Shown here piece by piece: positions 6,901-15,528 of a stretch of DNA of 49,841 bases. This DNA comes from Azonexus fungiphilus (GTDB lineage: Bacteria; Pseudomonadota; Gammaproteobacteria; Burkholderiales; Rhodocyclaceae): NCBI RefSeq assembly GCF_003634965.1, contig NZ_RBXP01000017.1, positions 68,721 to 118,561 of the forward strand. Direction: 5' to 3'. The notes under the pieces were generated by a model. It was given only the letters and a program-made list of their open reading frames with translations. It ran no database searches and was not told where the DNA came from. The stretch's first letter is position 1, and each line of letters begins with the position of its first letter. A program made the position numbers and the translations under genes.

Positions 6901-9195
6901 ATGAGGACATTTGCGATCAAGTCGGGCGTGCTGCTGCTGGCGGCGGGTCTTGGTCTTGGGGCGGCGGGTTCGGCCTTTTCGGCGGAATCGCTGCAGGACG
7001 TTCTGAAGCGTCGGGGGCTAAGCCAGCAGGATCTGCTGGCGGCGGCGAAGACCTACGTGCCGACGGGCAAGCGGGATGAATTCCTGGCGTTCAGTTCGGG
7101 CGGGCAGTCGGGTCAGGTGATCGTGTACGGCATTCCGTCGATGCGCATCCTGAAGTACATCGGTGTATTCACGCCGGAACCCTGGCAAGGCTACGGTTTC
7201 GACGAGAACTCGAAGGCGGTGTTGAAGCAGGGCTGGATCGACGGCAAGGAAATCACCTGGGGCGACACGCACCACCCGGCGATCTCGGAAACCAACGGCC
7301 AGTACGACGGGCAGTTCCTGTTCATCAACGACAAGGCCAACCCGCGCCTGGCGGTGATTGACCTGCGCGACTTCGAGACCAAGCAGATCGTGGTCAATCC
7401 GATCTACAAGTCGGAACACGGCGGCGCCTTCGTGACGCCGAACACCGACTACGTGATCGAAGCGGCGCAATACGCGGCGCCGCTGGAGAACAAGAAGTTC
7501 TTCCCGCTGGAAGAATTCAACGAGAAGTACCGCGGTGGCGTGACCTACTGGAAGTTCGACCGCAAGGAAGGCCGGATCGACCCGAAGAAGTCGTTCTCGG
7601 TCGAGTTGCCGCCGTACTCGCAGGATCTGTCGGATGCCGGCAAAGGCCCGTCGGACGGGTGGTCGTTCACCAACTCGTTCTGTACCGAACGCTACGTCGG
7701 CGGCATCGAGAAGGGTCGTCCGCCGTACGAAGCCGGGTGCTCGGCGAAGGACACCGACTACCTGCACGTGATCAACTGGAAGAAGGCGGCGGAACTGGTC
7801 GCGGCCGGCAAGGCGAAGAAGATCAACGGCCACGACGTGCTGCCGATCGACGTTGCGGTCAAGGAAGGCATCCTGTTCCTGATTCCGGAACCGAAGTCGC
7901 CGCACGGCGCCGACGTGACGCCGGACGGCAAGTTCATCGTCGTCTCGGGCAAGCTCGACACGCACGTGTCGGTGTACAGCTTCGAGAAGATCCAGGCGGC
8001 GATCAAGGCCGGCAAGTTCGAATCGAAGGACCCGTACGGGATTCCGGTGATCGGGATGAAGGACGCGCTGCACACGCAAGTGCAGCTGGGCCTGGGCCCC
8101 TTGCACACGCAGTTCGACGCGAAGACCTGCGTTGCCTACACCTCGCTGTACGTCGACTCGCAAGTGGCGAAGTGGAACTTCTGCGAAGGCAAGGTGCTGG
8201 ACAAGATCTCGGTGCACTACAACATCGGTCACCTGGTGACGATGGAAGGCGACTCGGTGGCGCCGAAGGGCCGCTACCTGGTGGCACTGAACAAGCTGTC
8301 GATCGACCGCTTCAACCCGGTCGGCCCGCTGCACCCGCAGAACCACCAGCTGATCGACATCGCCAACGACAAGATGCAGCTGCTCTACGACATGCCGCTG
8401 CCGCTGGGCGAGCCGCACTACGTGGTCGCGATCGAAGCCTCGAAGCTGAAGCCGGGCGTGCGCTACAAGGTCGGCACCGACAGCCGCACCGACAAGCCGC
8501 ATCCGGGCGCGGTGCGTGCGGGTGAAGAACGGACGGAGAAGAAGGGCAACAAGATCACGGTCTATGGCACGCTGATCCGTTCGCACATCACGCCGGAGAC
8601 GATCGAAGCCGAAGTTGGCGACGAAGTGACGATCCACCTGACCAACCTCGAACGGGCGCAGGACGAGACGCACGGCTTCACGGTGTCGACGTACAACACG
8701 CACGCGTCGGTGGAACCGGGCAAGACGGTGACGGTGAAGTTCAAGGCCGACAAGGAAGGCGTGTATCCGTACTACTGCACGGAATTCTGCTCGGCGCTGC
8801 ACCTTGAGATGCAGGGTTACCTGCTGGTCAAGCCGAAGGGCTGGAAGCCGACGAAGACGACGATGGCGAAGGCGAACTACAGCGAGACCGACTACAAGGC
8901 GACGCTGAAGAAGGTTGCCGACACGCAGGCGGTGATTGATTCGGTGGTGGGGTATATCACCAGCACGAACTTCAAGGACTTCCCGGACGTGGTGGCGATG
9001 GTCGAGGACGCGACGGACCAGCTGAACAAGATCAAGGACGCCAAGCAGAAGCATGAGGCGGCTGCGGCCCAGAAGGACTGGGAGCAGGCCAATCTGTGGG
9101 CCGAGCAGGTCTGGCAGTACCAGGTCAAGGCAGCCGACATCGGCCTGCGCGCCAAGACCTACCTCGAGCAGAACGGCGCCAGGAAGGTCAAGTAA
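6901..9195 (+). CDS. nosZ: Nitrous-oxide reductase NosZ, Sec-dependent (clade II) type, copy 2 (complete)
   Basis: 764 residues. Reduces N2O to N2 in the periplasm. A Sec signal of about 28 residues ends near the SAFSA motif, and there is no twin-arginine. Visible ligand motifs are H124/H125 in DTHHP (CuZ side), H591, and CuA residues C626, C630, H634 and M637. After CuA come about 120 residues rich in Lys, Ala and Gln with no haem motif. The start at 6901 is chosen for the GGGAG Shine-Dalgarno and the signal peptide; an earlier in-frame GTG at 6847 would add 18 residues ahead of the signal. It heads the nos operon proper, with cytochromes and nosBDGHFLY downstream. The sequence is identical at protein level to the upstream copy. 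Confidence 0.97.
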   Translation: MRTFAIKSGVLLLAAGLGLGAAGSAFSAESLQDVLKRRGLSQQDLLAAAKTYVPTGKRDEFLAFSSGGQSGQVIVYGIPSMRILKYIGVFTPEPWQGYGFDENSKAVLKQGWIDGKEITWGDTHHPAISETNGQYDGQFLFINDKANPRLAVIDLRDFETKQIVVNPIYKSEHGGAFVTPNTDYVIEAAQYAAPLENKKFFPLEEFNEKYRGGVTYWKFDRKEGRIDPKKSFSVELPPYSQDLSDAGKGPSDGWSFTNSFCTERYVGGIEKGRPPYEAGCSAKDTDYLHVINWKKAAELVAAGKAKKINGHDVLPIDVAVKEGILFLIPEPKSPHGADVTPDGKFIVVSGKLDTHVSVYSFEKIQAAIKAGKFESKDPYGIPVIGMKDALHTQVQLGLGPLHTQFDAKTCVAYTSLYVDSQVAKWNFCEGKVLDKISVHYNIGHLVTMEGDSVAPKGRYLVALNKLSIDRFNPVGPLHPQNHQLIDIANDKMQLLYDMPLPLGEPHYVVAIEASKLKPGVRYKVGTDSRTDKPHPGAVRAGEERTEKKGNKITVYGTLIRSHITPETIEAEVGDEVTIHLTNLERAQDETHGFTVSTYNTHASVEPGKTVTVKFKADKEGVYPYYCTEFCSALHLEMQGYLLVKPKGWKPTKTTMAKANYSETDYKATLKKVADTQAVIDSVVGYITSTNFKDFPDVVAMVEDATDQLNKIKDAKQKHEAAAAQKDWEQANLWAEQVWQYQVKAADIGLRAKTYLEQNGARKVK
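6910..9195 (+). repeat. Long direct repeat, copy 2 (nosZ coding sequence)
   Basis: Partner of 3-2288. The only four differences I could find lie in the first 260 bases and all are synonymous; more than 2 kb is identical up to the stop codon. Confidence 0.93.
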
Positions 9196-9227
9196 TCGGG
9201 CCTTTTGATCTGCCTTAAAGCGAACCA

Positions 9228-9254
9228 GGGGGGGCTGGCTGGAAACTGCCCCCC
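9228..9254 (+). promoter_or_regulatory. Intercistronic hairpin after nosZ copy 2
   Basis: A G-run (9228-9234) ending in C pairs with GCCCCCC at 9248-9254 over a 12-base loop. There is no T-run, so it is more likely an mRNA-stabilising or attenuating stem between nosZ and the cytochrome genes than a full terminator. Confidence 0.5.
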
Positions 9255-9276
9255 ATCACCATCCAAAGGAAATTCC

Positions 9277-9585
9277 ATGAAAAAAATCCTCGTATTGATC
9301 GCCGGCGCCATCGCCGCCAGCGGTGCCTTCGCCTCCGAAGAAGGCGCCAAGCTGTACGCCGAGAAGACCTGCGTCGCCTGCCACGGCAAGGACGGCAAGA
9401 AGACGCTGACGCCGCAATACCCGAAGATCGCCGGCCAGAACGCCGCCTACGCCGAACAGCAGATGAAGGACATCAAGAGCGGTGCCCGCGCCAACGGCCA
9501 GGCCGCCGCGATGAAGGGCGTCATGCACCTGGTCAGCGATGCCGAGATCAAGATCCTGGCCGAACACCTGGCCTCGATGAAGTAA
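9277..9585 (+). CDS. Small periplasmic mono-haem cytochrome c (NosC-type)
   Basis: 102 residues. A Sec signal of about 20 residues is followed by a class I cytochrome c domain with one CVACH haem motif (C32, C35, H36) and a downstream Met (MKGVMH) as likely sixth ligand. The ATG at 9277 follows an AAAGGA ribosome-binding site. In clade II nos clusters, small cytochromes next to nosZ are thought to carry electrons to CuA; that role is inferred from position. Confidence 0.88.
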   Translation: MKKILVLIAGAIAASGAFASEEGAKLYAEKTCVACHGKDGKKTLTPQYPKIAGQNAAYAEQQMKDIKSGARANGQAAAMKGVMHLVSDAEIKILAEHLASMK

Positions 9586-9616
9586 GTCGCAGCACCGCAA
9601 CGAGAGAGGGAACACC

Positions 9617-10348
9617 ATGATCAAGAAAGCAATCACCCTGGCCCTGGCCGCCATGCTGCTGCCGACCACCGTCGCCTTTGCCGGCCCGCCGGCGCCGCAC
9701 GCCGCCGGGATCGAGTCGAAGGACTACCAGTGGGCGAAGATGGAAGGCGAACTGAAGGCCGCGCTCGACGCCAAGGGCGTCGCCAAGAACGGCGAGGAAG
9801 GCTATGAAATCTGCGGCGCCTGCCACCTGCCGAGCGGCGCCGGTCGTCCCGACGGCACCTTCCCGCAGCTGGCCGGCCAGCACACCACCGTGCTGATCAA
9901 GCAGATGGCCGACATCCGCATGGGCCTGCGCGACAACCCGACGATGTATCCGTTCGCCAAGGAACTGGTCGATCCGCAGGAACTCGCCAACGTCGCCGCC
10001 TACATCGAGAAGCTGTGCATCCCGACCGATCACGGCCAGTACGAAGGCGCCGACGCCGCCGCCCAGATCGCCAAGGGCAAGGAGCTCTACGAGAAGCAGT
10101 GCCTCGAGTGCCACGGCAAGAACGGCGAAGGCAAGAAGGAAAAGTTCTACCCGGTGATCGCCGGCCAGCACTACAAGTACCTGCTGCGCCAGATGACCGA
10201 AATCCGCGACGGCCACCGCCGCAACGCCAACCCGGACATGGTCAAGGTCATCAAGCCCTATACCAACGAGCAGCTGGTGGCGATTTCCGCCTACCAGTCG
10301 AGCCTGAAGATGCCGGGCGCGATGTGCAAGCCGAAGGGCAAGAAGTAA
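9617..10348 (+). CDS. Di-haem cytochrome c, c4-like (NosC-type)
   Basis: 243 residues. A Sec signal of about 22 residues precedes two similar cytochrome c domains, with haem motifs CGACH (C66, C69, H70) and CLECH (C162, C165, H166). Both halves carry the sequence pattern AGQH...L..QM, consistent with an internal duplication as in cytochrome c4. The Shine-Dalgarno GAGAGAGGG precedes the ATG. It lies 31 bases after the mono-haem cytochrome gene. It probably relays electrons between the quinol-linked NosG/H or bc1 side and NosZ. Confidence 0.88.
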   Translation: MIKKAITLALAAMLLPTTVAFAGPPAPHAAGIESKDYQWAKMEGELKAALDAKGVAKNGEEGYEICGACHLPSGAGRPDGTFPQLAGQHTTVLIKQMADIRMGLRDNPTMYPFAKELVDPQELANVAAYIEKLCIPTDHGQYEGADAAAQIAKGKELYEKQCLECHGKNGEGKKEKFYPVIAGQHYKYLLRQMTEIRDGHRRNANPDMVKVIKPYTNEQLVAISAYQSSLKMPGAMCKPKGKK

Positions 10349-10397
10349 GCCGTAAAACCACGCAGACAAGAAGCTGAACAATCAGCCTGTTGCGCAA

Positions 10398-10422
10398 GCC
10401 GTCCGCCTTTCCGGCGGACGGC
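10398..10422 (+). promoter_or_regulatory. Strong intercistronic hairpin between the cytochrome and nosB genes
   Basis: GCCGTCCGCC and GGCGGACGGC form a perfect 10-bp stem with a 5-base loop. No T-run follows. It is a candidate for mRNA processing or attenuation that lets nosZ and the cytochromes be expressed above nosB-nosY. Confidence 0.6.
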
Positions 10423-10468
10423 ATCGACCCGGTTGGCGCGGGTCAGAAGAGAGAAGAAGGGTAGTCTC

Positions 10469-11446
10469 ATGGAGAAACAGAACCGTATCGTCGCCGGGCT
10501 CAGCCTGGTATCGCTGATCTGCCTGGTCGTCGCCTATTTCGCCCCGATCTGGTGGGTCTCGCTGACGGCCCCGAATTATCCCGCCGATGCCTTCCCCGAC
10601 GGCATCCGCATCCATTTCCATTTCGACGGCGTGTACAACGGCTGCAAGGCGGCCGGCAAGGGCACGCGGATGGCCAACGAGATCATCCAGAAGGACCTGG
10701 CGCACGACGACGAGCGCTGGAACCCGGTGCTCGACGCCAGCAAGAACGTCGACAAGGGCGCCGAAGGTCTCGACTGCGTCCACGAAATGAACACCATCAA
10801 CCACTACGTCGGGATGTTCCCGATCGCTTCCGGCGCGCCGGTCGAGAAGCCGCTGGCCAAGTTCTTCTTCGGCTTCTTCGGGGTGATGCTGCTGGCCTTC
10901 GCCGTGCCCCGGAAAAAGGCCCGTCTGGCGGTGTTGACCGTCGGCTTCGCCGGGGTTGCCGCGTGGATGCTGGTCGACCAGTTCGTCATGGGCAGCCTCG
11001 ACGCCCACGTCGCCCACTACATGACCGAAACCGCGACCTTCTTCAACGAGCCGGACAAGATCAAGGCCTGGGGCGACAACGTCCTGCTCATCTCGAAGCT
11101 GGTCATCGTCGGCCTGGTCGCGGTGATGGCCGTGGTCATCGCCGGCGTCGCCCTGCTGCGCCCGTTCCAGCTCGTGCTGGCGCTGGTGCCGGCGCTGCTG
11201 CCGGTCTTCTTCGTGATCACCTACTCGGCCTGGCTGTGGTTCTTCGGCCACAACCTGCACCCCTGGGGCGCCTTCACCGTCAAGCCGTTCATGCCGACGG
11301 TGTTCGGCGAGGGCAAGGTCGCGCAGTTTTCCACCTACTCCTATCCTTACTGGGGCTACGGCCTGCTGCTGGCGATCTTCGTCTGCATGATGCTGGCGCT
11401 GCTGATCCGCCGCAAGCAACTGCGCGAGAACCCGGAACAGGAGTAA
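10469..11446 (+). CDS. nosB: NosB-like integral membrane protein of clade II nos clusters
   Basis: 325 residues with about six hydrophobic segments: one near the N-terminus, then pairs around 130-180 and 205-255, and one near the C-terminus. A large loop between the first two segments contains HFHFDGVYNGC and CVHEMN, with conserved-looking His and Cys. NosB is a marker of Sec-type nos operons; its biochemical role is unsettled. The ATG at 10469 follows a GAAGAAGG ribosome-binding site. A longer frame opening at 10433 has no matching signal. nosD follows after four bases. Confidence 0.75.
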   Translation: MEKQNRIVAGLSLVSLICLVVAYFAPIWWVSLTAPNYPADAFPDGIRIHFHFDGVYNGCKAAGKGTRMANEIIQKDLAHDDERWNPVLDASKNVDKGAEGLDCVHEMNTINHYVGMFPIASGAPVEKPLAKFFFGFFGVMLLAFAVPRKKARLAVLTVGFAGVAAWMLVDQFVMGSLDAHVAHYMTETATFFNEPDKIKAWGDNVLLISKLVIVGLVAVMAVVIAGVALLRPFQLVLALVPALLPVFFVITYSAWLWFFGHNLHPWGAFTVKPFMPTVFGEGKVAQFSTYSYPYWGYGLLLAIFVCMMLALLIRRKQLRENPEQE

Positions 11447-11450
11447 GGCC

Positions 11451-12815
11451 GTGCATACCTCGTCGAGATTGATGCGGACGGCGCTGGCGCTGTCCCTGCT
11501 GGGCACGGCCACGCTCGGCCAGAGCGGGCAGGAATTCGGCAGCGAGATGGGTTCGGACATGGGCGGCGCCCCGCGCGTGACCATCGACCGGCCGAAGCCG
11601 ACCTTCATGCTGATCGAGCGCGATCCGCGCATCCACGGCCTCAAGCCTTTCCAGGAACTGGTCGACCAGGCGCCGCCGGGCAGCGTGCTCAAGCCGCCGC
11701 CCGGCACCTACGCCGGTCCGGTGACGATCGACAAGCCGCTGACCATCGACGGCGGCGGCCAGGTCACCATCGACGCCGGCGACAAGGGCACGGTGATGAT
11801 GCTCAACGCCGGCAACTCGGTGATCCGCGGCCTGCGCCTGACCGGTTCCGGCGATTCGCACGACACCGACGATTCCTGTCTCGACGTGCGCGGCAGCAAC
11901 AACCTGATCGAGGACCTGGTGGTCGACAACTGCCTGTTCGGGATCGACCTCAAGCAGGTCAACCAGAGCGTCGTGCGCGGCAACCGGATCAGTTCGAAGA
12001 ACCTCGAACTCGGCGTGCGCGGCGACGGCCTGCGCCTGTGGTACAGCCACGACAACCGGATCGAGCGAAACGAGATCGTCGATTCGCGCGACATGGTCGC
12101 CTGGTACTCGCACCGCAACCATTTTGTCGACAACCTCGGCCGGCGCAGCCGCTACTCGATCCACTTCATGTTCGCCAACGACAACGTCGTCGACCGCAAC
12201 CGCTTCTACGACAACGCCGTCGGCGTCTATTTCATGTACACCGAGGGCGGCGCCGCGACCAACAACGTGATCTCGCACGCCACCGGCGCCACCGGCATGG
12301 GCATCGGCTTCAAGGAAGCCTCGGGCACGCTGATCGAGAACAACGAGATCATCTACTGCGGCATCGGCATCGGTTCCGACCTGTCGCCGTTCCAGCCCGA
12401 CAGCACCATCGAGGTACGTAACAACCGGCTTGCCTACAACGGCATCGGCATCCAGTTCAACAGCGAAACCGGCGGCAACAACATGCGCGGCAACCTGTTC
12501 GAGGGCAACCTGACCCAGGTCAGCTACGGCGGGCGCAGCGACAACCCGACCAAGAATTTCTGGCAGGGCAATTTCTGGGACGACTACCAGGGCTTCGACC
12601 GCAACGGCGACGGCACCGGCGACAACGTCCACGAACTGTATTCCTACGCCGACCAGATCTGGATCGAGCTGCCCATGGCGCGCTTCTTCCGCAGCTCGCC
12701 GGTGCTCGAACTGCTCGATTTCCTCGAACGCCTGGCGCCGTTCTCGTCGCCCGACCTGATCCTGCGCGACGAGCAGCCGGTGTTCCACAAGCCAGAACGG
12801 AAGGCCATGTCATGA
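11451..12815 (+). CDS. nosD: NosD, periplasmic beta-helix copper-site maturation protein
   Basis: 454 residues. After an N-terminal signal-like segment come many short repeats of the right-handed parallel beta-helix (CASH/NosD) type, with the pattern N-x-[IV]-x-x-N (for example NNVISHATG, NNEIIYCG, NNRLAYNG). NosD works with the NosF/NosY ABC transporter to assemble the Cu-S centre of NosZ. The start is taken as GTG 11451 because AGGAG lies just upstream; ATG 11472 is in frame but lacks a ribosome-binding site. The stop overlaps the nosG start (ATGA). Confidence 0.93.
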   Translation: MHTSSRLMRTALALSLLGTATLGQSGQEFGSEMGSDMGGAPRVTIDRPKPTFMLIERDPRIHGLKPFQELVDQAPPGSVLKPPPGTYAGPVTIDKPLTIDGGGQVTIDAGDKGTVMMLNAGNSVIRGLRLTGSGDSHDTDDSCLDVRGSNNLIEDLVVDNCLFGIDLKQVNQSVVRGNRISSKNLELGVRGDGLRLWYSHDNRIERNEIVDSRDMVAWYSHRNHFVDNLGRRSRYSIHFMFANDNVVDRNRFYDNAVGVYFMYTEGGAATNNVISHATGATGMGIGFKEASGTLIENNEIIYCGIGIGSDLSPFQPDSTIEVRNNRLAYNGIGIQFNSETGGNNMRGNLFEGNLTQVSYGGRSDNPTKNFWQGNFWDDYQGFDRNGDGTGDNVHELYSYADQIWIELPMARFFRSSPVLELLDFLERLAPFSSPDLILRDEQPVFHKPERKAMS

Positions 12816-13657
12816 GCGAGGAAGGCAAGCAGCCAGCCGCGCGCAAGCCGGCGGTATCGATCGAGAAGGCGCAGAAGGCGCGGCGCAAATTCCTGCAATC
12901 GGTGGGGTTGACCGTCGGCGTCGTCGGCGCCTCGCTGCTCGGCTACATCCCGGTGAGCAGCGCCCGGGCGCCGCACCTGCGGCCGCCCGGGGCGCTCGAC
13001 GAGGAGGATTTCCTGGCCTCGTGCATCAAGTGCGGCCAGTGCGTCCAGGTCTGCCCGGTGGCGGCGATCAAGCTCGGCGACATCGGCGACGGCTTCGGCA
13101 TCGGCGTTCCCTACATCGCCGCCCGCGACCAGGCCTGCGACTTTTCCTGCGACGCGGTGCAGTGCATCCTCGCCTGTCCGACCGGCGCGCTGACCTACCA
13201 CAAGCCCGATTTCCTCGGCGTCCGGCCCGGCGCGCCGCTGGCCCAGGCGCCGCTGCTCAAGGCCAAGGCCAAGGACCCGGAACCGCGCCTCAACCTCAAG
13301 GAACGTTTCGGCCTGGCCCGGCTGGCCCGTCCGGAATCCTGCCTGGCGGTGCAGGGCAAGGGTTTCAAGGGGCAGGCGCGCGGCCCGGAGTTCAAGGGCG
13401 AAATGCGCTACGTCGATGTCGACCGCTGGGCGCCGATCCCGGTGCGCGAGCATCCCTACGAACGCGAGATCTGCGACCTCTGCGTCAGCGAATGTCCGAT
13501 CGCCGACGCCATCTCGCTGCAGGCGACTGGCGACGGGCGCTTCATCCCGGTGGTGCAGGAGCAATGCGTCGGCTGCGGCGTCTGCGAGATGATCTGCCCG
13601 CTCGAGACGGCGGCCATCGTCGTCGATGGCCGGGCGCCGTGGCAGGGAGGTGCATGA
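12812..13657 (+). CDS. nosG: NosG, NapG-like periplasmic ferredoxin-type protein with four [4Fe-4S] motifs
   Basis: 281 residues. An N-terminal RRKFLQSVG segment resembles a twin-arginine signal. Four cysteine clusters follow: CIKCGQCVQVCP, CDFSCDAVQCILACP, CDLCVSECP and CVGCGVCEMICP. By analogy with NapG, it passes electrons from NosH toward the periplasmic cytochromes. It is translationally coupled to nosD upstream and to nosH downstream. Confidence 0.9.
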   Translation: MSEEGKQPAARKPAVSIEKAQKARRKFLQSVGLTVGVVGASLLGYIPVSSARAPHLRPPGALDEEDFLASCIKCGQCVQVCPVAAIKLGDIGDGFGIGVPYIAARDQACDFSCDAVQCILACPTGALTYHKPDFLGVRPGAPLAQAPLLKAKAKDPEPRLNLKERFGLARLARPESCLAVQGKGFKGQARGPEFKGEMRYVDVDRWAPIPVREHPYEREICDLCVSECPIADAISLQATGDGRFIPVVQEQCVGCGVCEMICPLETAAIVVDGRAPWQGGA

Positions 13658-14622
13658 TGGGACGCACGCTTGATCTGATCCGGGGCATGCTCGGCGCGGC
13701 CCCGAAAAAGCCGGAAAAGGTGTCCGAGAAGGTGCAGAAGATCATGTTCCTCAAGTACGAGGACAAGGATCGCTACATCAAGGAAAAGCTGCACGCGCGC
13801 GCCCACCACGCCACCAGCCACAAATGGCGGAACCGCCGCTGGGCGGTGCTGATCGCCACCAACCTGCTGTTCGTCTTCAGCTTCTGGCTCGACATCCAGA
13901 TCCTCGAAGGCGCGCTGACCGCGTCGCGCTTCGTCGGCTTCCACCTGATCGACCTGAACTCGGCGCTGCACGTGATGCTCGCCCACAAGCACATCATCGT
14001 GAACCTGTTCATCGGCACCTTCACGGTCTTCCTGCTGTGGGTGCTGCTCGGCGGGCGCAGCTTCTGTTCCTGGGTCTGCCCCTACCACCTGCTCGCCGAA
14101 TGGACGGAAAAACTGCATTTGTGGCTGGTCGACCGCAAGATCGTCACCGACCACGAATTCCACCGCGGCACGCGCACGGTGTTCTGGCTGCTCTTCGCGC
14201 TGCTCTCGGTGGTCACCGGCTACACCGTCTTCGAGACCCTCTCGCCGACCGGCATCCTGTCGCGGGCGCTGATCTACGGGCCGGGGCTGGCGCTCGGCTG
14301 GGTCTTCCTGCTGCTGCTCTTCGAAGTCTTCTGGTCGCGCCGCGCCTGGTGCCGCTACGTCTGCCCGATCGGCCTGACCTACGGCGCGGTCGGGGCACTC
14401 TCGCCGCTGCAGATCACCTACCACGTCGAGCACTGCTTCCACGAGGGCGACTGCCGCAAGGTCTGCCTCGTGCCGCACGTCCTCGACGTCACCGTCAAGG
14501 GGCGCGCCGCCGAGGAAACGCTCGGCCTCGGCCCGGACTGCACGCGCTGCGGCTACTGCGTGGACATCTGCCCGACCGGGGCGCTGCGCTACGAGGTCCG
14601 CGGGCTGTCGAAACTCTTGTGA
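13654..14622 (+). CDS. nosH: NosH, NapH-like membrane quinol dehydrogenase subunit
   Basis: 322 residues. Four membrane segments carry the NapH-type CX3CP motifs (CSWVCPYHL and CRYVCPIGL). Cytoplasmic cysteine motifs follow, ending with CTRCGYCVDICPTGALR. It probably oxidises quinol and feeds NosG. The start is ATG 13654 or the adjacent ATG 13657; both overlap the nosG stop and follow GGGAGG. There is no NosR in the window, in line with clade II clusters using NosG/NosH and cytochromes. Confidence 0.88.
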   Translation: MMGRTLDLIRGMLGAAPKKPEKVSEKVQKIMFLKYEDKDRYIKEKLHARAHHATSHKWRNRRWAVLIATNLLFVFSFWLDIQILEGALTASRFVGFHLIDLNSALHVMLAHKHIIVNLFIGTFTVFLLWVLLGGRSFCSWVCPYHLLAEWTEKLHLWLVDRKIVTDHEFHRGTRTVFWLLFALLSVVTGYTVFETLSPTGILSRALIYGPGLALGWVFLLLLFEVFWSRRAWCRYVCPIGLTYGAVGALSPLQITYHVEHCFHEGDCRKVCLVPHVLDVTVKGRAAEETLGLGPDCTRCGYCVDICPTGALRYEVRGLSKLL

Positions 14623-14675
14623 TTTTTGATCCAGATTCAAAGTGGACCGTGAACGTCCCGCCTAAAATCGAACCC

Positions 14676-15527
14676 ATGATCCAGTTCAAGAACCTCAGCA
14701 AGTCCTTTCGCCGCGCCAGCGTCCTCAACGGCATCGATCTCGAGATCGGCATCGGCGAGCGCGTCGCGCTGATCGGCTCGAACGGCGCCGGCAAGACCAC
14801 GCTGATCCGCTGCCTGCTCGGCGAGTACGACCACCAGGGCGAGGTCCGCATCGACGGCCTCGATCCGCGCAGCAACCGTACCGCGGTCCTCGGCCGGATC
14901 GGCTTCGTGCCGCAGCTGCCGCCGCCGCTGAAGATGCCGGTCGGGCAGCTGATCGACTTCTCGGCGGCGCTGTGCAGGACCGACCCGGCGCGCATCCACG
15001 CCATCGGCAAGCGCCTCGGGCTCGACGTCGACGGCATCCTCGGCCGCCAGTTCGTGCGCCTCTCCGGCGGCATGAAGCAGAAGCTGCTGATCGCCATCGC
15101 GCTCGGCCGCGACGCCCGCCTGCTGATCATGGACGAGCCGGCCGCCAACCTCGACCCGGAAGCGCGCAAGATCTTCTTCGACCTGCTGGCCGAGCGTCTG
15201 GAGAATGCGACGATGATCATCTCCAGTCACCGCCTCGACGAAGTCTCGTCGCTGGTCAACCGGGTCATCGAGATGGACCTGGGCAAGGTCGTCATCGACG
15301 ACAAGGTTGCCGACGACGCGACGCTGACCGACAGGCTCGCCTGCCGCATCGTCCTCAAGCGCTTCGAGCCGGCCTTCGCCAAGGCCGTCGAAGGCTGGCA
15401 GCTGGTGCCCGACGCCGACCAGCTGGTCTGGCAGGGCGGCATCGCCGGCCCGGACCGCCTGCGCTTCCTCGGCATCCTGTCACGCTACACCGCGCTGGTC
15501 GCCGACCTGTCGCTGCGCGAGGCCTGA
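14676..15527 (+). CDS. nosF: NosF, ABC transporter ATPase for NosZ maturation
   Basis: 283 residues. Walker A GSNGAGKTT, Q-loop, signature LSGGMKQK, Walker B LLIMDEPAANLD and the switch His in SSHRLDEV are all present. It powers the NosY permease, which acts with NosD in supplying sulfur and/or assembling the copper-sulfide centre. 53 bases separate it from nosH. Within that gap a decayed piece of the palindrome family (TGGACCGTGAAC, about 14643-14654) may be present. Confidence 0.92.
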   Translation: MIQFKNLSKSFRRASVLNGIDLEIGIGERVALIGSNGAGKTTLIRCLLGEYDHQGEVRIDGLDPRSNRTAVLGRIGFVPQLPPPLKMPVGQLIDFSAALCRTDPARIHAIGKRLGLDVDGILGRQFVRLSGGMKQKLLIAIALGRDARLLIMDEPAANLDPEARKIFFDLLAERLENATMIISSHRLDEVSSLVNRVIEMDLGKVVIDDKVADDATLTDRLACRIVLKRFEPAFAKAVEGWQLVPDADQLVWQGGIAGPDRLRFLGILSRYTALVADLSLREA

Positions 15528-15528
15528 A

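Noticed and set aside
7018..9054. 678-residue minus-strand frame opposite nosZ copy 2
   Set aside because: Shadow frame; the plus strand encodes an unmistakable NosZ.
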